Of a stretch of 64,000 bases of DNA, positions 8,300 to 16,218 are shown piece by piece (the first letter of the stretch is position 1; the number at the start of each line of letters is the position of its first letter). The notes beneath the pieces are model-generated. The model saw only the letters and a program-made list of their open reading frames with translations. It was not told the DNA's origin and did no database searches. The DNA lies in NCBI GenBank assembly GCA_043742785.1, contig JAYTXU010000006.1:7709-71708 (forward strand). Direction: 5' to 3'. This DNA comes from JACQCF01 sp043742785 (GTDB lineage Bacteria; Omnitrophota; Gorgyraeia; Zapsychrales; Fredricksoniimonadaceae). The position numbers and the translations under genes are program-made.

Positions 8300-9052
8300 A
8301 TGTTAAGGGTATTTGTTAGTTTTGGAATTCTTCTTTTATTGTCTTTTTCTGCTTTTGCTCAAGCAACCAATCCAGCTAGAACTTATGAACAACAAAGAGA
8401 TTCTCAGCCACCAGCAGATGGTGTTTGGCATGTCTATGATCGTGCGGGGAATCTTCAAAAGGAAGAAACTTATAAGACATATCGTTTGGATGGAGATGTA
8501 AAGACGTTTTATCCGACCGGAGGCATTAAATCGATTACTCCATATGTTGATGGTAAACGTCATGGACTTGAACAAAAGTACTATGAATCAGGCTCCCTGC
8601 AGGCTGAAAATATTTATGTTAAGAATGATTTAAAGGGTATTTGTAAAGAGTTTTATCCAACCGGTGAATTAAAACGTTCAGCAGATTATGAAAAGGGTCA
8701 ATTAGAGGGCGTTACAAAAGTTTATTTTCCTAATGGGGCTTTGAAACAACAGTGGAATTATAGCCATGCTATTCTAAGCGGTTCACAATTAACCTATGGT
8801 GAAGATGGACAAGTTAAAACAGAAGACAATTATCAAAATGGAGTACTTGTTGCTCATAAAGATTACACCACGGATATTTCTGCTTTAAGTTCTGTCCCTA
8901 AGCCTGCTCCAGTGGTTGCTACAGCAAATAAGCCAGTCGTGTCTAGTTTACCAACAACACCGCTTAATCAAGCTAATCCTCCAGCGGTTCCACCGTCGGA
9001 TAAAGGCAATCCTCCTCCTGCAAAAGAAGCAGGCGGGACTTACGGCAAATAA
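8300..9052 (+). CDS. secreted MORN_2/YwqK-type repeat protein
   Basis: I recognise only the repeat type. The 250-residue protein has a signal peptide (MLRVF...SAFAQA, about 1-21). Five or six degenerate 22-24 residue repeats follow, of the form G-x-x-K-x-Y-(Y/F)-x-x-G-x-(L/I)-x-x, the MORN_2 pattern of YwqK-like proteins. The C-terminal 60 residues are rich in Pro, Ala, Thr and Asn and look disordered. The ATG at 8300 follows GAGGGGAGAG at a good distance; an in-frame ATG at 8282 would put charged residues before the signal peptide and has no such site. Databases often call this family an antitoxin, but no toxin gene is adjacent. Confidence 0.75.
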   Translation: MLRVFVSFGILLLLSFSAFAQATNPARTYEQQRDSQPPADGVWHVYDRAGNLQKEETYKTYRLDGDVKTFYPTGGIKSITPYVDGKRHGLEQKYYESGSLQAENIYVKNDLKGICKEFYPTGELKRSADYEKGQLEGVTKVYFPNGALKQQWNYSHAILSGSQLTYGEDGQVKTEDNYQNGVLVAHKDYTTDISALSSVPKPAPVVATANKPVVSSLPTTPLNQANPPAVPPSDKGNPPPAKEAGGTYGK

Positions 9053-9067
9053 TAGAAAGCATGGTTT

Positions 9068-10339
9068 ATGATTTCATTAAATATGGAGCATTTAAAAGGT
9101 TTTGTTAGTGACGATGAAATTAAAGATATTTTTCCTGCTGTCAAGCAAGCCCACGAGGATTTAAATACAAGAAAAGGTAAAGGTTCTGAATATACGGGAT
9201 GGTTAAATCTGCCTTCTGGCATTTCTGATGATTTTCTTAAAGAACTTCAGACTATTTCAGAAGGACTGCAGAAGGATTGTGATTGTTTGGTTTCTATTGG
9301 TATTGGAGGTTCCTATCTTGGCATTCGTGCAGCTATCGAATTCTTAGGAGGGAAGTCAAAGCTGCCTATCTATTATGCAGGGCACAATATCAGTGGCGAG
9401 TATCTGTATGATCTTTTAGAAACACTTAAAAATAAACGGGTGGGCGTTGTCGTAATTTCAAAGTCCGGTACAACTACAGAACCTGCCATTGCTTTTCGCA
9501 TCATTAAGAATTTGTTAGAAACAAAATATACTCCCCTTGAATTAAAGAAGCGTATTATTTGTGTTACCGATGAGAAAAAAGGGGCCTTGCGTCAGATTGC
9601 TCTCAAGAATGGTTATAGGTCCTTTGTTATTCCTGATAATGTGGGGGGAAGATTCTCTATATTAACTCCCGTAGGTCTTGTTCCGTTAGCTTTGGCTGGG
9701 GTAGATGTAAAGAGTTTGGTCGAGGGAGCGCGTAAAGCAGAGGAAGAATATAAAATCTTAGATTTAGATAAGAATATTTGTTATCTGTATGCGACTATTC
9801 GCAATATTCTCTACAGGAAGGGAAAAAAAATTGAGGTTGTTTCTTCCTTTTATCCTCAGGTGTATTTTGTTGCGGAATGGTTTAAGCAGCTTTTTGGAGA
9901 GAGTGAAGGTAAAGGGGGAAAAGGGATTTTCCCTGCTTCAATGATTTTCTCAACAGATCTCCACTCCATGGGGCAGCAGATGCAAGATGGTGAACGCAAC
10001 ATCTTTGAAACTTTTATCGCGATCGATAAGCCTTTGCATGATTTGGATGTCCCTCACGATGTTGATAATTTGGATGGTTTTAATTATGTGTCCGGCAAAA
10101 GCTTTGATTATGTGAATAAGAAAGCTTATGAAGCGACATCTTCGGCGCATTTCGAGGGTGGAGTGCCTAATATGACGATTACCCTTTGCAAAGCAGATGC
10201 CTTTCACTTAGGACATTTGTTCTACTTCTACGAAAAAGCCGTGGCTATTTCTGGTTATATTCTGGGTGTCAATCCTTTTGACCAGCCGGGTGTAGAAGCG
10301 TACAAAAGCAAAATGTTTACCCTCTTAGGAAAAAAATAA
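9068..10339 (+). CDS. pgi: glucose-6-phosphate isomerase
   Basis: Interconverts glucose-6-phosphate and fructose-6-phosphate. The 423 residues make a short, Bacillus-like form. Visible motifs are SIGIGGSYLG, the phosphate-binding ISKSGTTTEPA, GGRFSILTPVGL with the arginine, the Glu in QLFGESEGK, and GHLFYFYEKAV near the C-terminus. An ATG at 9083 is a possible alternative start, and the ribosome binding site before 9068 is weak. With the ROK kinase at 57150 it suggests a normal hexose route. Confidence 0.93.
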   Translation: MISLNMEHLKGFVSDDEIKDIFPAVKQAHEDLNTRKGKGSEYTGWLNLPSGISDDFLKELQTISEGLQKDCDCLVSIGIGGSYLGIRAAIEFLGGKSKLPIYYAGHNISGEYLYDLLETLKNKRVGVVVISKSGTTTEPAIAFRIIKNLLETKYTPLELKKRIICVTDEKKGALRQIALKNGYRSFVIPDNVGGRFSILTPVGLVPLALAGVDVKSLVEGARKAEEEYKILDLDKNICYLYATIRNILYRKGKKIEVVSSFYPQVYFVAEWFKQLFGESEGKGGKGIFPASMIFSTDLHSMGQQMQDGERNIFETFIAIDKPLHDLDVPHDVDNLDGFNYVSGKSFDYVNKKAYEATSSAHFEGGVPNMTITLCKADAFHLGHLFYFYEKAVAISGYILGVNPFDQPGVEAYKSKMFTLLGKK

Positions 10340-10347
10340 CTTAAGCC

Positions 10348-11946
10348 ATGTCTGTCGTTATTCAAGTTCGATCCCTGACAAAAACCTATCATTCTCAGTC
10401 AGGGATTGTCCATGCTTTAAATGGCATTGATATTGATGTTGAGCAAGGTGAGATCTTAGGCATTCTCGGGCCCAACGGGGCGGGTAAGACAACTTTCTTA
10501 AATACTCTTTCTACTCTTTTACTTCCTGATAGCGGTCAAATTCAAATTCTAGGGATTGAATTGAAATCTCAGAACTTTTCAGAGATTCGTCGGTTGATTA
10601 ATATGTCTTCCGGTTATCCTAACTATGCTTTTAGTTTAACGGTTAAAGAAAACTTAGAATTTTACGGCCGTCTATACGATTTATCGGGGGAAGCTCTTGA
10701 AAAAAAGGTGGGGGAGGTCATAGAGCTTTTTTCTTTAAATGAATATGCTAATCGTCGTTTTGATGAACTATCTTCAGGAACAAAACAGCGTTTATCCTTA
10801 GCTAAATCGTTACTGAATGATCCTAAAATTCTTTTTTTGGATGAACCAACGATTGGCCTTGATCCAGATGTAGCTCTTAAAACTAGGCAGATTATTAAGG
10901 GCATTCTTAAGCAAAGACAAGTGACCGTGCTTTTGACCAGTCACAACATGGATGAAGTCGAAGACATGGCAGGAAGAGTGGTCTTCATTCAAAAGGGAAG
11001 AATTATTAAACTATCCTCTATTAGTGAGTTAAAGCGCCTGCACAATACGGATGATTTAGAGCAGGTGTTTATCCACTTAGCTGCGCAGAAAAATAGTGAC
11101 AGGCACTATTTTTCTGGTGAATGGCAAAAGATAGAAAAAATAGTGCCTGTCACTAATTTAAATATTAGCAATTGGTTTAATCGTTGTCGATCCTTTACTA
11201 CACGAAGCTTCATTTTTGCCACGCGTAATTTATTTGTGATGACTGATTTATTCTTTTGGCCGTTGATTAGTTTGGTTTCGATTGGGCTTATGGCTAAGTT
11301 CGTGAATTTAGGCGAGGGGATGCTAGCCTTTATCATGACAGGGACTTTAGCTGCTGGTGTTCTACAAATTGTTCAGCTGGATGTAGGCTATACCATCCTT
11401 TATGAACTGTGGTCGAAGAGTCTTAAGCATACCTTACTGACACCGGTGGGCGTTACCGAGGGAGTTTTTGGGACCTGGGTGGCAGGGATAGTTCGCGGCT
11501 TAGTTGCATTTGGTCTCTTAGCGGTTGCTGCAAATTTAGGATTTGGTTTTCATCTGCCGGGATTTTTTGTGACGATGCTGTTTTTCTTGGGGCTTTTTGT
11601 TTGTGCTTTGATTTTAGGAATCATCGTTAATATTCTTATCCTGTCTTTTGGACAGAAGGTGGAGATCACGGCTTGGATGTTTGCACATTTATTTATGATC
11701 CTTTGCGGGATATATTATCCTGTTGATATTTTGCCGCCCTTTTTTCAAGGTATGGCTATGATGATACCGATCACGCATTTCCTGGAATTCTTCCGTCAAT
11801 CCTACGGTTTTAAAGCGCATAGCGCGCATCCTTTATTGGTTGGGTTTGCTTTAAGTGGGATATATTTGGTTATATTCTTACGATTATTAGCCAATGCCTA
11901 TACCCGTGCTAGGCGTAAAGGGGTCATTATTCGTCTTTCAGAATAG
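10348..11946 (+). CDS. ABC-2 type exporter, ATPase and permease fused in one chain
   Basis: Residues 1-245 are an ABC ATPase: Walker A GPNGAGKTT, signature LSSGTKQRLS, Walker B ILFLDEPTIGLD and the switch histidine in LLTSHNMDE. Residues from about 290 to 532 are an ABC-2 permease with about six hydrophobic segments and the family end YYPVDILPPFFQGMAMMIPITHFLEFFRQ. Such exporters usually have separate ATPase and permease genes. The linker, about residues 248-271, is encoded by an inverted pair of palindromic repeats (11089-11160), so the fusion may have arisen by repeat insertion or merely tolerates it. The substrate cannot be told. A sequencing error is unlikely, as the frame stays open across the repeats. 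Confidence 0.85.
   Translation: MSVVIQVRSLTKTYHSQSGIVHALNGIDIDVEQGEILGILGPNGAGKTTFLNTLSTLLLPDSGQIQILGIELKSQNFSEIRRLINMSSGYPNYAFSLTVKENLEFYGRLYDLSGEALEKKVGEVIELFSLNEYANRRFDELSSGTKQRLSLAKSLLNDPKILFLDEPTIGLDPDVALKTRQIIKGILKQRQVTVLLTSHNMDEVEDMAGRVVFIQKGRIIKLSSISELKRLHNTDDLEQVFIHLAAQKNSDRHYFSGEWQKIEKIVPVTNLNISNWFNRCRSFTTRSFIFATRNLFVMTDLFFWPLISLVSIGLMAKFVNLGEGMLAFIMTGTLAAGVLQIVQLDVGYTILYELWSKSLKHTLLTPVGVTEGVFGTWVAGIVRGLVAFGLLAVAANLGFGFHLPGFFVTMLFFLGLFVCALILGIIVNILILSFGQKVEITAWMFAHLFMILCGIYYPVDILPPFFQGMAMMIPITHFLEFFRQSYGFKAHSAHPLLVGFALSGIYLVIFLRLLANAYTRARRKGVIIRLSE
11089..11160. repeat. inverted pair of palindromic repeats (REPIN-like) inside a coding sequence
   Basis: The first unit is a perfect 10-base stem, AAAAATAGTG (11089-11098) with CACTATTTTT (11104-11113), around the loop ACAGG. 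The second, starting near 11135 with core TAGTG-CCTGT-CACTA at 11141-11155, is the reverse complement of the first over about 18 bases. The spacer is 20-odd bases. Two oppositely oriented REP units close together are the layout of REPINs, which REP-associated (RAYT) transposases mobilise. It lies in frame within the ABC exporter gene. Confidence 0.7.
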
Positions 11947-12009
11947 AAAACAGGGATAGGCTCTATTTCTTGGTGATCTATCGAAAAAAGTAGTACCTGT
12001 CGTTATTTT
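11942..12009. repeat. degenerate second copy of the REP pair
   Basis: The right part (11984-12009) is an A-run followed by GTAGTACCTGTCGTTATTTT and resembles the second unit at 11135-11160 with a few changes (CCTGTC kept). The left part (11942-11969), starting at the exporter stop codon, loosely resembles the first unit (AATAG, CAGGG, CTCTATTTC). The order and orientation are as in the intact pair. This is a similarity judged by eye and the left half is uncertain. Confidence 0.45.
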
Positions 12010-12057
12010 AATGTAAAATGAAATATATTTATTAACAGGATTTAAAGGAGTGATATT

Positions 12058-12231
12058 ATGGGCGGACGTACAGGAGAGTTGATTTTACTTTTGCTTGTTT
12101 TTGTTTTGCTTTTTGGTGCACAGAAACTGCCAGAAATCGGCGCTGCTTTAGGTAAGGCCATCCGTGAATTTAAGAAAAACGTTAATTCCGTTGAAGAGGA
12201 TGTTAAAAAACCTATCGAGCAAAAGCCGTAA
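12058..12231 (+). CDS. tatA: Sec-independent translocase protein TatA
   Basis: Forms the pore of the twin-arginine system, which exports folded proteins. The 57-residue protein has a short N-terminus, one membrane helix (ELILLLLVFVLLF) ending in FGAQKLPEIG, and an amphipathic helix GKAIREFKKN, the standard TatA/E layout. A ribosome binding site (AAAGGAGTG, about 12045) precedes ATG 12058. The stop is directly followed by the tatC start. No separate tatB is seen, so this TatA may serve both roles as in minimal TatAC systems. Confidence 0.9.
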   Translation: MGGRTGELILLLLVFVLLFGAQKLPEIGAALGKAIREFKKNVNSVEEDVKKPIEQKP

Positions 12232-12942
12232 GTGAAATTATCAGCTTATTTTCAATCACTTTTAATCCATTTGGATGAACTGCGTCAGCGATTAATAAAG
12301 ATAGCGCTTGGTTTTATAGTTGCGACGCTTGTTTGTTATAATTTCGTTGGTCAGGTGTTACCTTGGATTATTAAACCAGCCGGTAAACTTGTTTTTACTT
12401 CTCCCTTAGATGGATTTTCTGCTTACATGACCTTGGCTGCTGTGATGGGGTTTATTGTTTCGCTACCTTGGACGGTTTATCATGTTTGGGCTTTTATTGC
12501 GGGAGGTCTTAAATCAACAGAGAAAAAAGCTGTTTATATTTTTGCTCCTCTTTCGTTAATGTTTTTCCTGTTAGGAGTAGCCTTTTCTTTTTATATTGCC
12601 ATTCCTTTAACGTATCGATTTTTAATGAGCTTCACAACAGATTATATGCAGCCCATGATTACGGTGAGCAATTACATGGGGTTTGTAGCAAATATGCTGA
12701 TTGCGTTTGGAGTAACCTTTGAATTGCCTCTGGTCTTGGCATTTTTAGCTAAGATTGGCATTGCTACTCCAGAATATCTGCGTCAAAAACGCCGCCATGC
12801 GATGATGATTATTTTTATTGTTGCAACCATCATTACGCCTCCAGATGTTGTCTCTCAGGTTTTACTTGCCGTTCCGCTAATTGTTTTATATGAGATTGGG
12901 ATTGTGTTGGTGGGGATGACATATAAACATAAAACCCTCTGA
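12232..12942 (+). CDS. tatC: Sec-independent translocase protein TatC
   Basis: Receptor of the twin-arginine system. The 236 residues begin HLDELRQRLIKI, the conserved N-terminal TatC signature, and carry six hydrophobic segments, with the YHVWAFIAGGL motif at about 83-93. It starts with GTG at 12232, directly after the tatA TAA, so it probably depends on coupled translation. Its last codons form the left arm of the terminator at 12931-12960. Confidence 0.92.
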   Translation: MKLSAYFQSLLIHLDELRQRLIKIALGFIVATLVCYNFVGQVLPWIIKPAGKLVFTSPLDGFSAYMTLAAVMGFIVSLPWTVYHVWAFIAGGLKSTEKKAVYIFAPLSLMFFLLGVAFSFYIAIPLTYRFLMSFTTDYMQPMITVSNYMGFVANMLIAFGVTFELPLVLAFLAKIGIATPEYLRQKRRHAMMIIFIVATIITPPDVVSQVLLAVPLIVLYEIGIVLVGMTYKHKTL

Positions 12943-12960
12943 TGAACTTCAGAGGGTTTT
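12931..12960. terminator. bidirectional intrinsic terminator between tatC and the Lys-rich micro-gene
   Basis: AAAACCCTCTGA (12931-12942) and TCAGAGGGTTTT (12949-12960) form a perfect 12-base stem with a six-base loop. A/T ends on both sides make it work in either direction: it ends the tat operon on the + strand and the micro-gene at 12987-13037 on the minus strand. Confidence 0.85.
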
Positions 12961-12986
12961 ATGATAAACAAATTTGAAAACAGTTC

Positions 12987-13037
12987 TTACTTCTTTTTAG
13001 CTGTCTTCTTTTTAGCTGTCTTTTTCTTTGTAGCCAT
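12987..13037 (-). CDS. 16-residue lysine-rich peptide, MATKKKTAKKKTAKKK
   Basis: A complete tiny gene on the minus strand. ATG is at 13037-13035, an ideal ribosome binding site AAAGGAGAT (13053-13045) lies 7 bases before it, and TAA is at 12989-12987. TTGCAT (13106-13101) and TAATAT (13084-13079), 16 bases apart, form an upstream promoter, and the terminator at 12931-12960 follows. The DNA has a 15-base unit repeated in phase (TAKKK). Lys-Ala-Thr repeats resemble histone H1 tails and chlamydial Hc1-type proteins, so nucleic-acid binding is a fair guess. No function is shown. An alternative is a regulatory RNA with a chance ORF, but the SD and repeat phase argue for translation. Confidence 0.7.
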   Translation of the reverse strand: MATKKKTAKKKTAKKK

Positions 13038-13078
13038 GATGTGTATCTCCTTTCTTTAAGGATTGATTTGTTAATAAG

Positions 13079-13106
13079 ATATTAGCACAGGTGTTATGTT
13101 ATGCAA
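13079..13106 (-). promoter_or_regulatory. promoter of the Lys-rich micro-gene
   Basis: Read on the minus strand, TTGCAT (13106-13101) and TAATAT (13084-13079) are 16 bases apart. This predicts a start near 13072 and a leader of about 35 bases before the peptide ATG. The predicted transcript to the shared terminator is about 140 bases. Confidence 0.5.
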
Positions 13107-13181
13107 AAAATATTTTAAAAATTTTTTTAAAATATAAATTTTATATAATCATTTTTGTCGTCGGAAAAAAGAAAATATTTT

Positions 13182-14255
13182 ATGAAGCCCTCAGCAATCT
13201 ATATACATATTCCATTTTGTTCGCATAAATGTTTATTTTGTTCATTTGCAATTGCAGTTGCGCAGACTCATCGCGCAGATGATTACTTGGATCGTTTAGA
13301 AAATGAAATGAAATCTTATCAAGGAGCTTCTTTAGATAGTTTGTATTTAGGAGGAGGAACTCCTTCGATGTTATCAGTGGTACAGTTGGATCGATTAATA
13401 AAAATGGTTAGAAAAAATTTTTCTTTGAAAGACAATTGCGAAATCACAATGGAAGCTAACCCTGAAGGAATCGATGCAAATAAGGCCGCATTCATAAAAG
13501 GATTAGGATTTAATCGAATGAGTTTAGGGGTACAGTCTTTGGATGATCGTTATTTGAAATTTTTAGGACGTAAGCATGATGCTGTCTCTGCTAAGAGTGC
13601 GTACTTAATATTAAGGAAGGCAGGATTTGATAATATCAATTTGGATTTGATGTATGCTTTTCCTTCACAAACAGAAGAAGAGCTAGAGAAGGATGTGCGT
13701 GCCATAGCCTTACTTGGTAGTGAGCATTTATCGCTGTATACATTAACCATTGAACCCAATAGCCGTTTTTATGTTAGCGCTTTAAAGCTGGATGATGAAG
13801 AAAAGATTGCTAAAGGTTATGGAACAGTCATTTCATTATTAAAAGAGTATGGATTTAAACAATATGAGGTTAGTAATTTTTCTAAGGAAGGGTATGAGTC
13901 TAAGCACAATAAGAATTATTGGTTAGGTGGAAGATATATTGCTTTTGGAATGGGGGCCCATGGATTTATAGATAACCGCCGTTATTGGAATACGTCTAAT
14001 TTAAAAGATTATTTAAATAATGAGAATGTTGTTGAAGGCTTTGAAGAATTAGATGATCGGACCCTTATTATAGAGAAGATGATCTTTGGTTTGCGTATGA
14101 ACGAAGGAATTGAGGACAGCTTAATTCCAGAAGACAAGAAACTAACAATTGATCAATTTATTCAAGAAGGTTTTATGGTGAGGGATAATCACAGATTGAA
14201 GGTTACAGATAAAGGACGACTTGTCTTGGATCAATTATCGGTGCGGTTGGTATAG
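13182..14255 (+). CDS. hemW: radical SAM protein, HemW-like (coproporphyrinogen oxidase family)
   Basis: HemW proteins bind heme and a [4Fe-4S] cluster and act in heme handling rather than as true HemN oxidases. This 357-residue protein opens with AIYIHIPFCSHKCLFCSF, the CxxxCxxC radical SAM motif of the HemW type; HemN has an extra cysteine. It continues with LYLGGGTPSML and EANPEG. I chose ATG 13182 over a TTG 27 bases upstream; TATAAT at 13144-13149 supports a start near 13156. Its 3' end overlaps the convergent polyprenyl synthase gene by 21 bases. Confidence 0.85.
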   Translation: MKPSAIYIHIPFCSHKCLFCSFAIAVAQTHRADDYLDRLENEMKSYQGASLDSLYLGGGTPSMLSVVQLDRLIKMVRKNFSLKDNCEITMEANPEGIDANKAAFIKGLGFNRMSLGVQSLDDRYLKFLGRKHDAVSAKSAYLILRKAGFDNINLDLMYAFPSQTEEELEKDVRAIALLGSEHLSLYTLTIEPNSRFYVSALKLDDEEKIAKGYGTVISLLKEYGFKQYEVSNFSKEGYESKHNKNYWLGGRYIAFGMGAHGFIDNRRYWNTSNLKDYLNNENVVEGFEELDDRTLIIEKMIFGLRMNEGIEDSLIPEDKKLTIDQFIQEGFMVRDNHRLKVTDKGRLVLDQLSVRLV

Positions 14256-15317
14256 GGCAACAATTTTTTGGCTGTGAGAGAAGAGTTTAAGAAGAGATTG
14301 TTCGATTAAGGATTTATATTCTGCGTTCATTTTCAATTCTGCCATGATGGCTTGAGCTTTAGTTAAGCGAGAGTTCACATGTTTTAAAGCGTAGTTTAAG
14401 CTCCCTGATTCAATAAATATTTTCTTAACAGTTTCTAAATCAGAGAGTGTTTTAGTTTTCTTGCTAAAAATCTTTAAGAATTGAGCGCGAGTTTTTCCTT
14501 TTAAAGTTTTATACGCGTGAACCACCATAATTGTTTTCTTTTCTTCTGCTAAGTCGCTAAGAATAGATTTCCCGATATTTTTTTCTGTTTCATAAATTCC
14601 AATAATATCATCTTGAATTTGAAATGCTTGGCCTATGAGAATTCCAAATTTGGAAATTTTTTTAATATCGACTTTAGGAGCTCCAGCTAAGATAGCACCA
14701 GTTACCATCGGGCAATCAAAGGTATAACGGGCGGTTTTTAAAGTGTAATTAAGAAAAACATCTTTTTCACTGACTTGATCAATTCTTTTGACACCAAAAA
14801 CAGTATCGATAAATTCACCCATGGCTGTAAAAGCGGCCGTTTGAATGAAATATTTCAATGCGCGTTCTTTGCGTTCTAAGGGTTCTTTAATCGATAAGAA
14901 GGCATCAATAGCCAAGGCGTAAACAATATCGCCGGCAATAATACCTAAATCAATGCCTAATTTATCCGGATTATTAGAAGGAACCGTATGGGCTAATACT
15001 TTGTGTAAGGTTGGTTTTCCTCTTCGCAAATCGGAACGGTCAATAATATCATCATGAATAAGCATGAAATTGTGTAAAAATTCCATACAGGTGGAAGCAT
15101 TATATAGTTCTTGAGCAATTTTTTTATTCTTAGGGGAATAGGCTTTATAGGTGAGAATTAAAAGAAGGGGGCGTAGACGCTTGCCTTCACGCAAGGTGAA
15201 TTCCCGAATGCTCTCAAATAAAAGAGGTGATGCTAAATGAAGGCGGTAGTCTTTTTTGACTGTTTTAAGAAAGAGGGCTAAACTTTTATCGATATTTTCC
15301 CGTAAATGTTCGATCAT
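14235..15317 (-). CDS. polyprenyl diphosphate synthase (type I isoprenyl synthase)
   Basis: Condenses isopentenyl diphosphate with allylic diphosphates to make C15-C40 or longer isoprenoids. The 360 residues carry GKRLRPLL, the first Asp-rich motif LIHDDIIDRSDLRRGKPT and the second QIQDDIIGIYE. The second motif ends in Gly instead of Asp, as in several GGPP-type enzymes. Product length cannot be read safely. I chose ATG 15317-15315, preceded by AGGAT, over a TTG 36 bases upstream. It is the only large gene on the minus strand and is convergent with hemW. Confidence 0.88.
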   Translation of the reverse strand: MIEHLRENIDKSLALFLKTVKKDYRLHLASPLLFESIREFTLREGKRLRPLLLILTYKAYSPKNKKIAQELYNASTCMEFLHNFMLIHDDIIDRSDLRRGKPTLHKVLAHTVPSNNPDKLGIDLGIIAGDIVYALAIDAFLSIKEPLERKERALKYFIQTAAFTAMGEFIDTVFGVKRIDQVSEKDVFLNYTLKTARYTFDCPMVTGAILAGAPKVDIKKISKFGILIGQAFQIQDDIIGIYETEKNIGKSILSDLAEEKKTIMVVHAYKTLKGKTRAQFLKIFSKKTKTLSDLETVKKIFIESGSLNYALKHVNSRLTKAQAIMAELKMNAEYKSLIEQSLLKLFSHSQKIVALYQPHR

Positions 15318-15377
15318 GGCGGATATCCTAGCACACAAGTTTGGAGGTCTCAATAAAACTTTATTTGTCTTTTTTGA

Positions 15378-15406
15378 TTGCCTAAAAATTCAAGGGCTCT
15401 TACAAT
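15378..15406 (+). promoter_or_regulatory. promoter of the DUF2059-like gene
   Basis: TTGCCT (15378-15383) and TACAAT (15401-15406) are 17 bases apart in the gap between divergent genes, giving a start near 15413. A ribosome binding site, AGGGAGAAG, follows at about 15416-15424. Confidence 0.5.
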
Positions 15407-15429
15407 AGAACTAACAGGGAGAAGAATCT

Positions 15430-16059
15430 ATGAAACTTTTATTCACATTTTTGTTGAGTTTACTTCTTAATTCATCGGCTTTAGCTGCTACGATTCATTT
15501 TAAGGATGGACGAACTATTAGCGGGAAAATTTTACAACAAGATTCTTCCCTAGTGAAGATTGATTTAAATGGTCTAGCCATGACGTATTATGTTGATGAA
15601 ATAAAAGATATCGATGGAAAGGTTATGGAGAGTTTTGTTTCTAAGAGCTCAGCGCATGTTGTCGTAAAGCCAACAGTTTCCCTGGTTCCTCAATTTCCGC
15701 TTATAACACCCGATGATCCTGTAGAAAAAAGAACTTTAATGTTAAAATTTATTGATGTTTTTGGTACTCGCAGCGCCATGACACGTAATTTAGAGGCAAT
15801 GTTAAATTCTATCGAGCAACAAAATCCCCTAGAGGCTAAGAAAATTCGTGATAATTTTAAAGTAGATGAAGTGATTGAAAGACTTATTCCTCTTTACGAT
15901 AAACACTTCTCTTCGGATGAATTAAAAGCGTATATTGATTTTTATTCTTCGTATAAGGGCAAGAAGTTAATTACTAGTGTTGGAGAAATTATGAAGGAAA
16001 GTGTTGAGGTTAGCGCTAACTATTTGAAAGAAAAATTCCCAGAAATAGCCGGTAAATAA
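15430..16059 (+). CDS. secreted DUF2059-like protein
   Basis: The 209 residues begin with a signal peptide (MKLLFTFLLSLLLNSSALAA). Next comes a small beta-rich, Sm/SH3-like stretch (IHFKDGRTISGKI...YYVDEIKDI, about 21-58). From about residue 100 a helical domain follows whose end, FSSDELKAYIDFYSSYKGKKL, is the DUF2059 hallmark. Function is unknown; a periplasmic location is inferred. It stands alone with its own promoter, between the polyprenyl synthase and the purine operon. Confidence 0.75.
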   Translation: MKLLFTFLLSLLLNSSALAATIHFKDGRTISGKILQQDSSLVKIDLNGLAMTYYVDEIKDIDGKVMESFVSKSSAHVVVKPTVSLVPQFPLITPDDPVEKRTLMLKFIDVFGTRSAMTRNLEAMLNSIEQQNPLEAKKIRDNFKVDEVIERLIPLYDKHFSSDELKAYIDFYSSYKGKKLITSVGEIMKESVEVSANYLKEKFPEIAGK

Positions 16060-16134
16060 TAATTTATTATAGGCATAAGTTATTTATTCACAACATCTTA
16101 TGATCTTTATAAGAAAATCGTGAGCTTTTTTAAG

Positions 16135-16163
16135 TTGACCTTCTAAGTAATCTTTGATATATT
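16135..16163 (+). promoter_or_regulatory. promoter of the purine operon
   Basis: TTGACC (16135-16140) and TATATT (16158-16163) are 17 bases apart, giving a start near 16170 and a leader of about 48 bases that ends in the ribosome binding site TAAGGAGTT. The leader is too short for a purine riboswitch and I see none. It is the only clear promoter before the tightly packed run from purB to cca. Confidence 0.7.
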
Positions 16164-16218
16164 CTTTCTCGCATTTCATTCCTACATTTTTATATTAACC
16201 TTGAGTTAAGGAGTTGTC

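Noticed and set aside
8300..9052. Toxin-antitoxin module
   Set aside because: The MORN_2 protein is exported and no toxin-like gene adjoins it.
16060..16134. Possible purine riboswitch or small gene before purB
   Set aside because: No aptamer-like pairing and the promoter lies downstream of this stretch; I see only a weak CTTAT/ATAAG hairpin.
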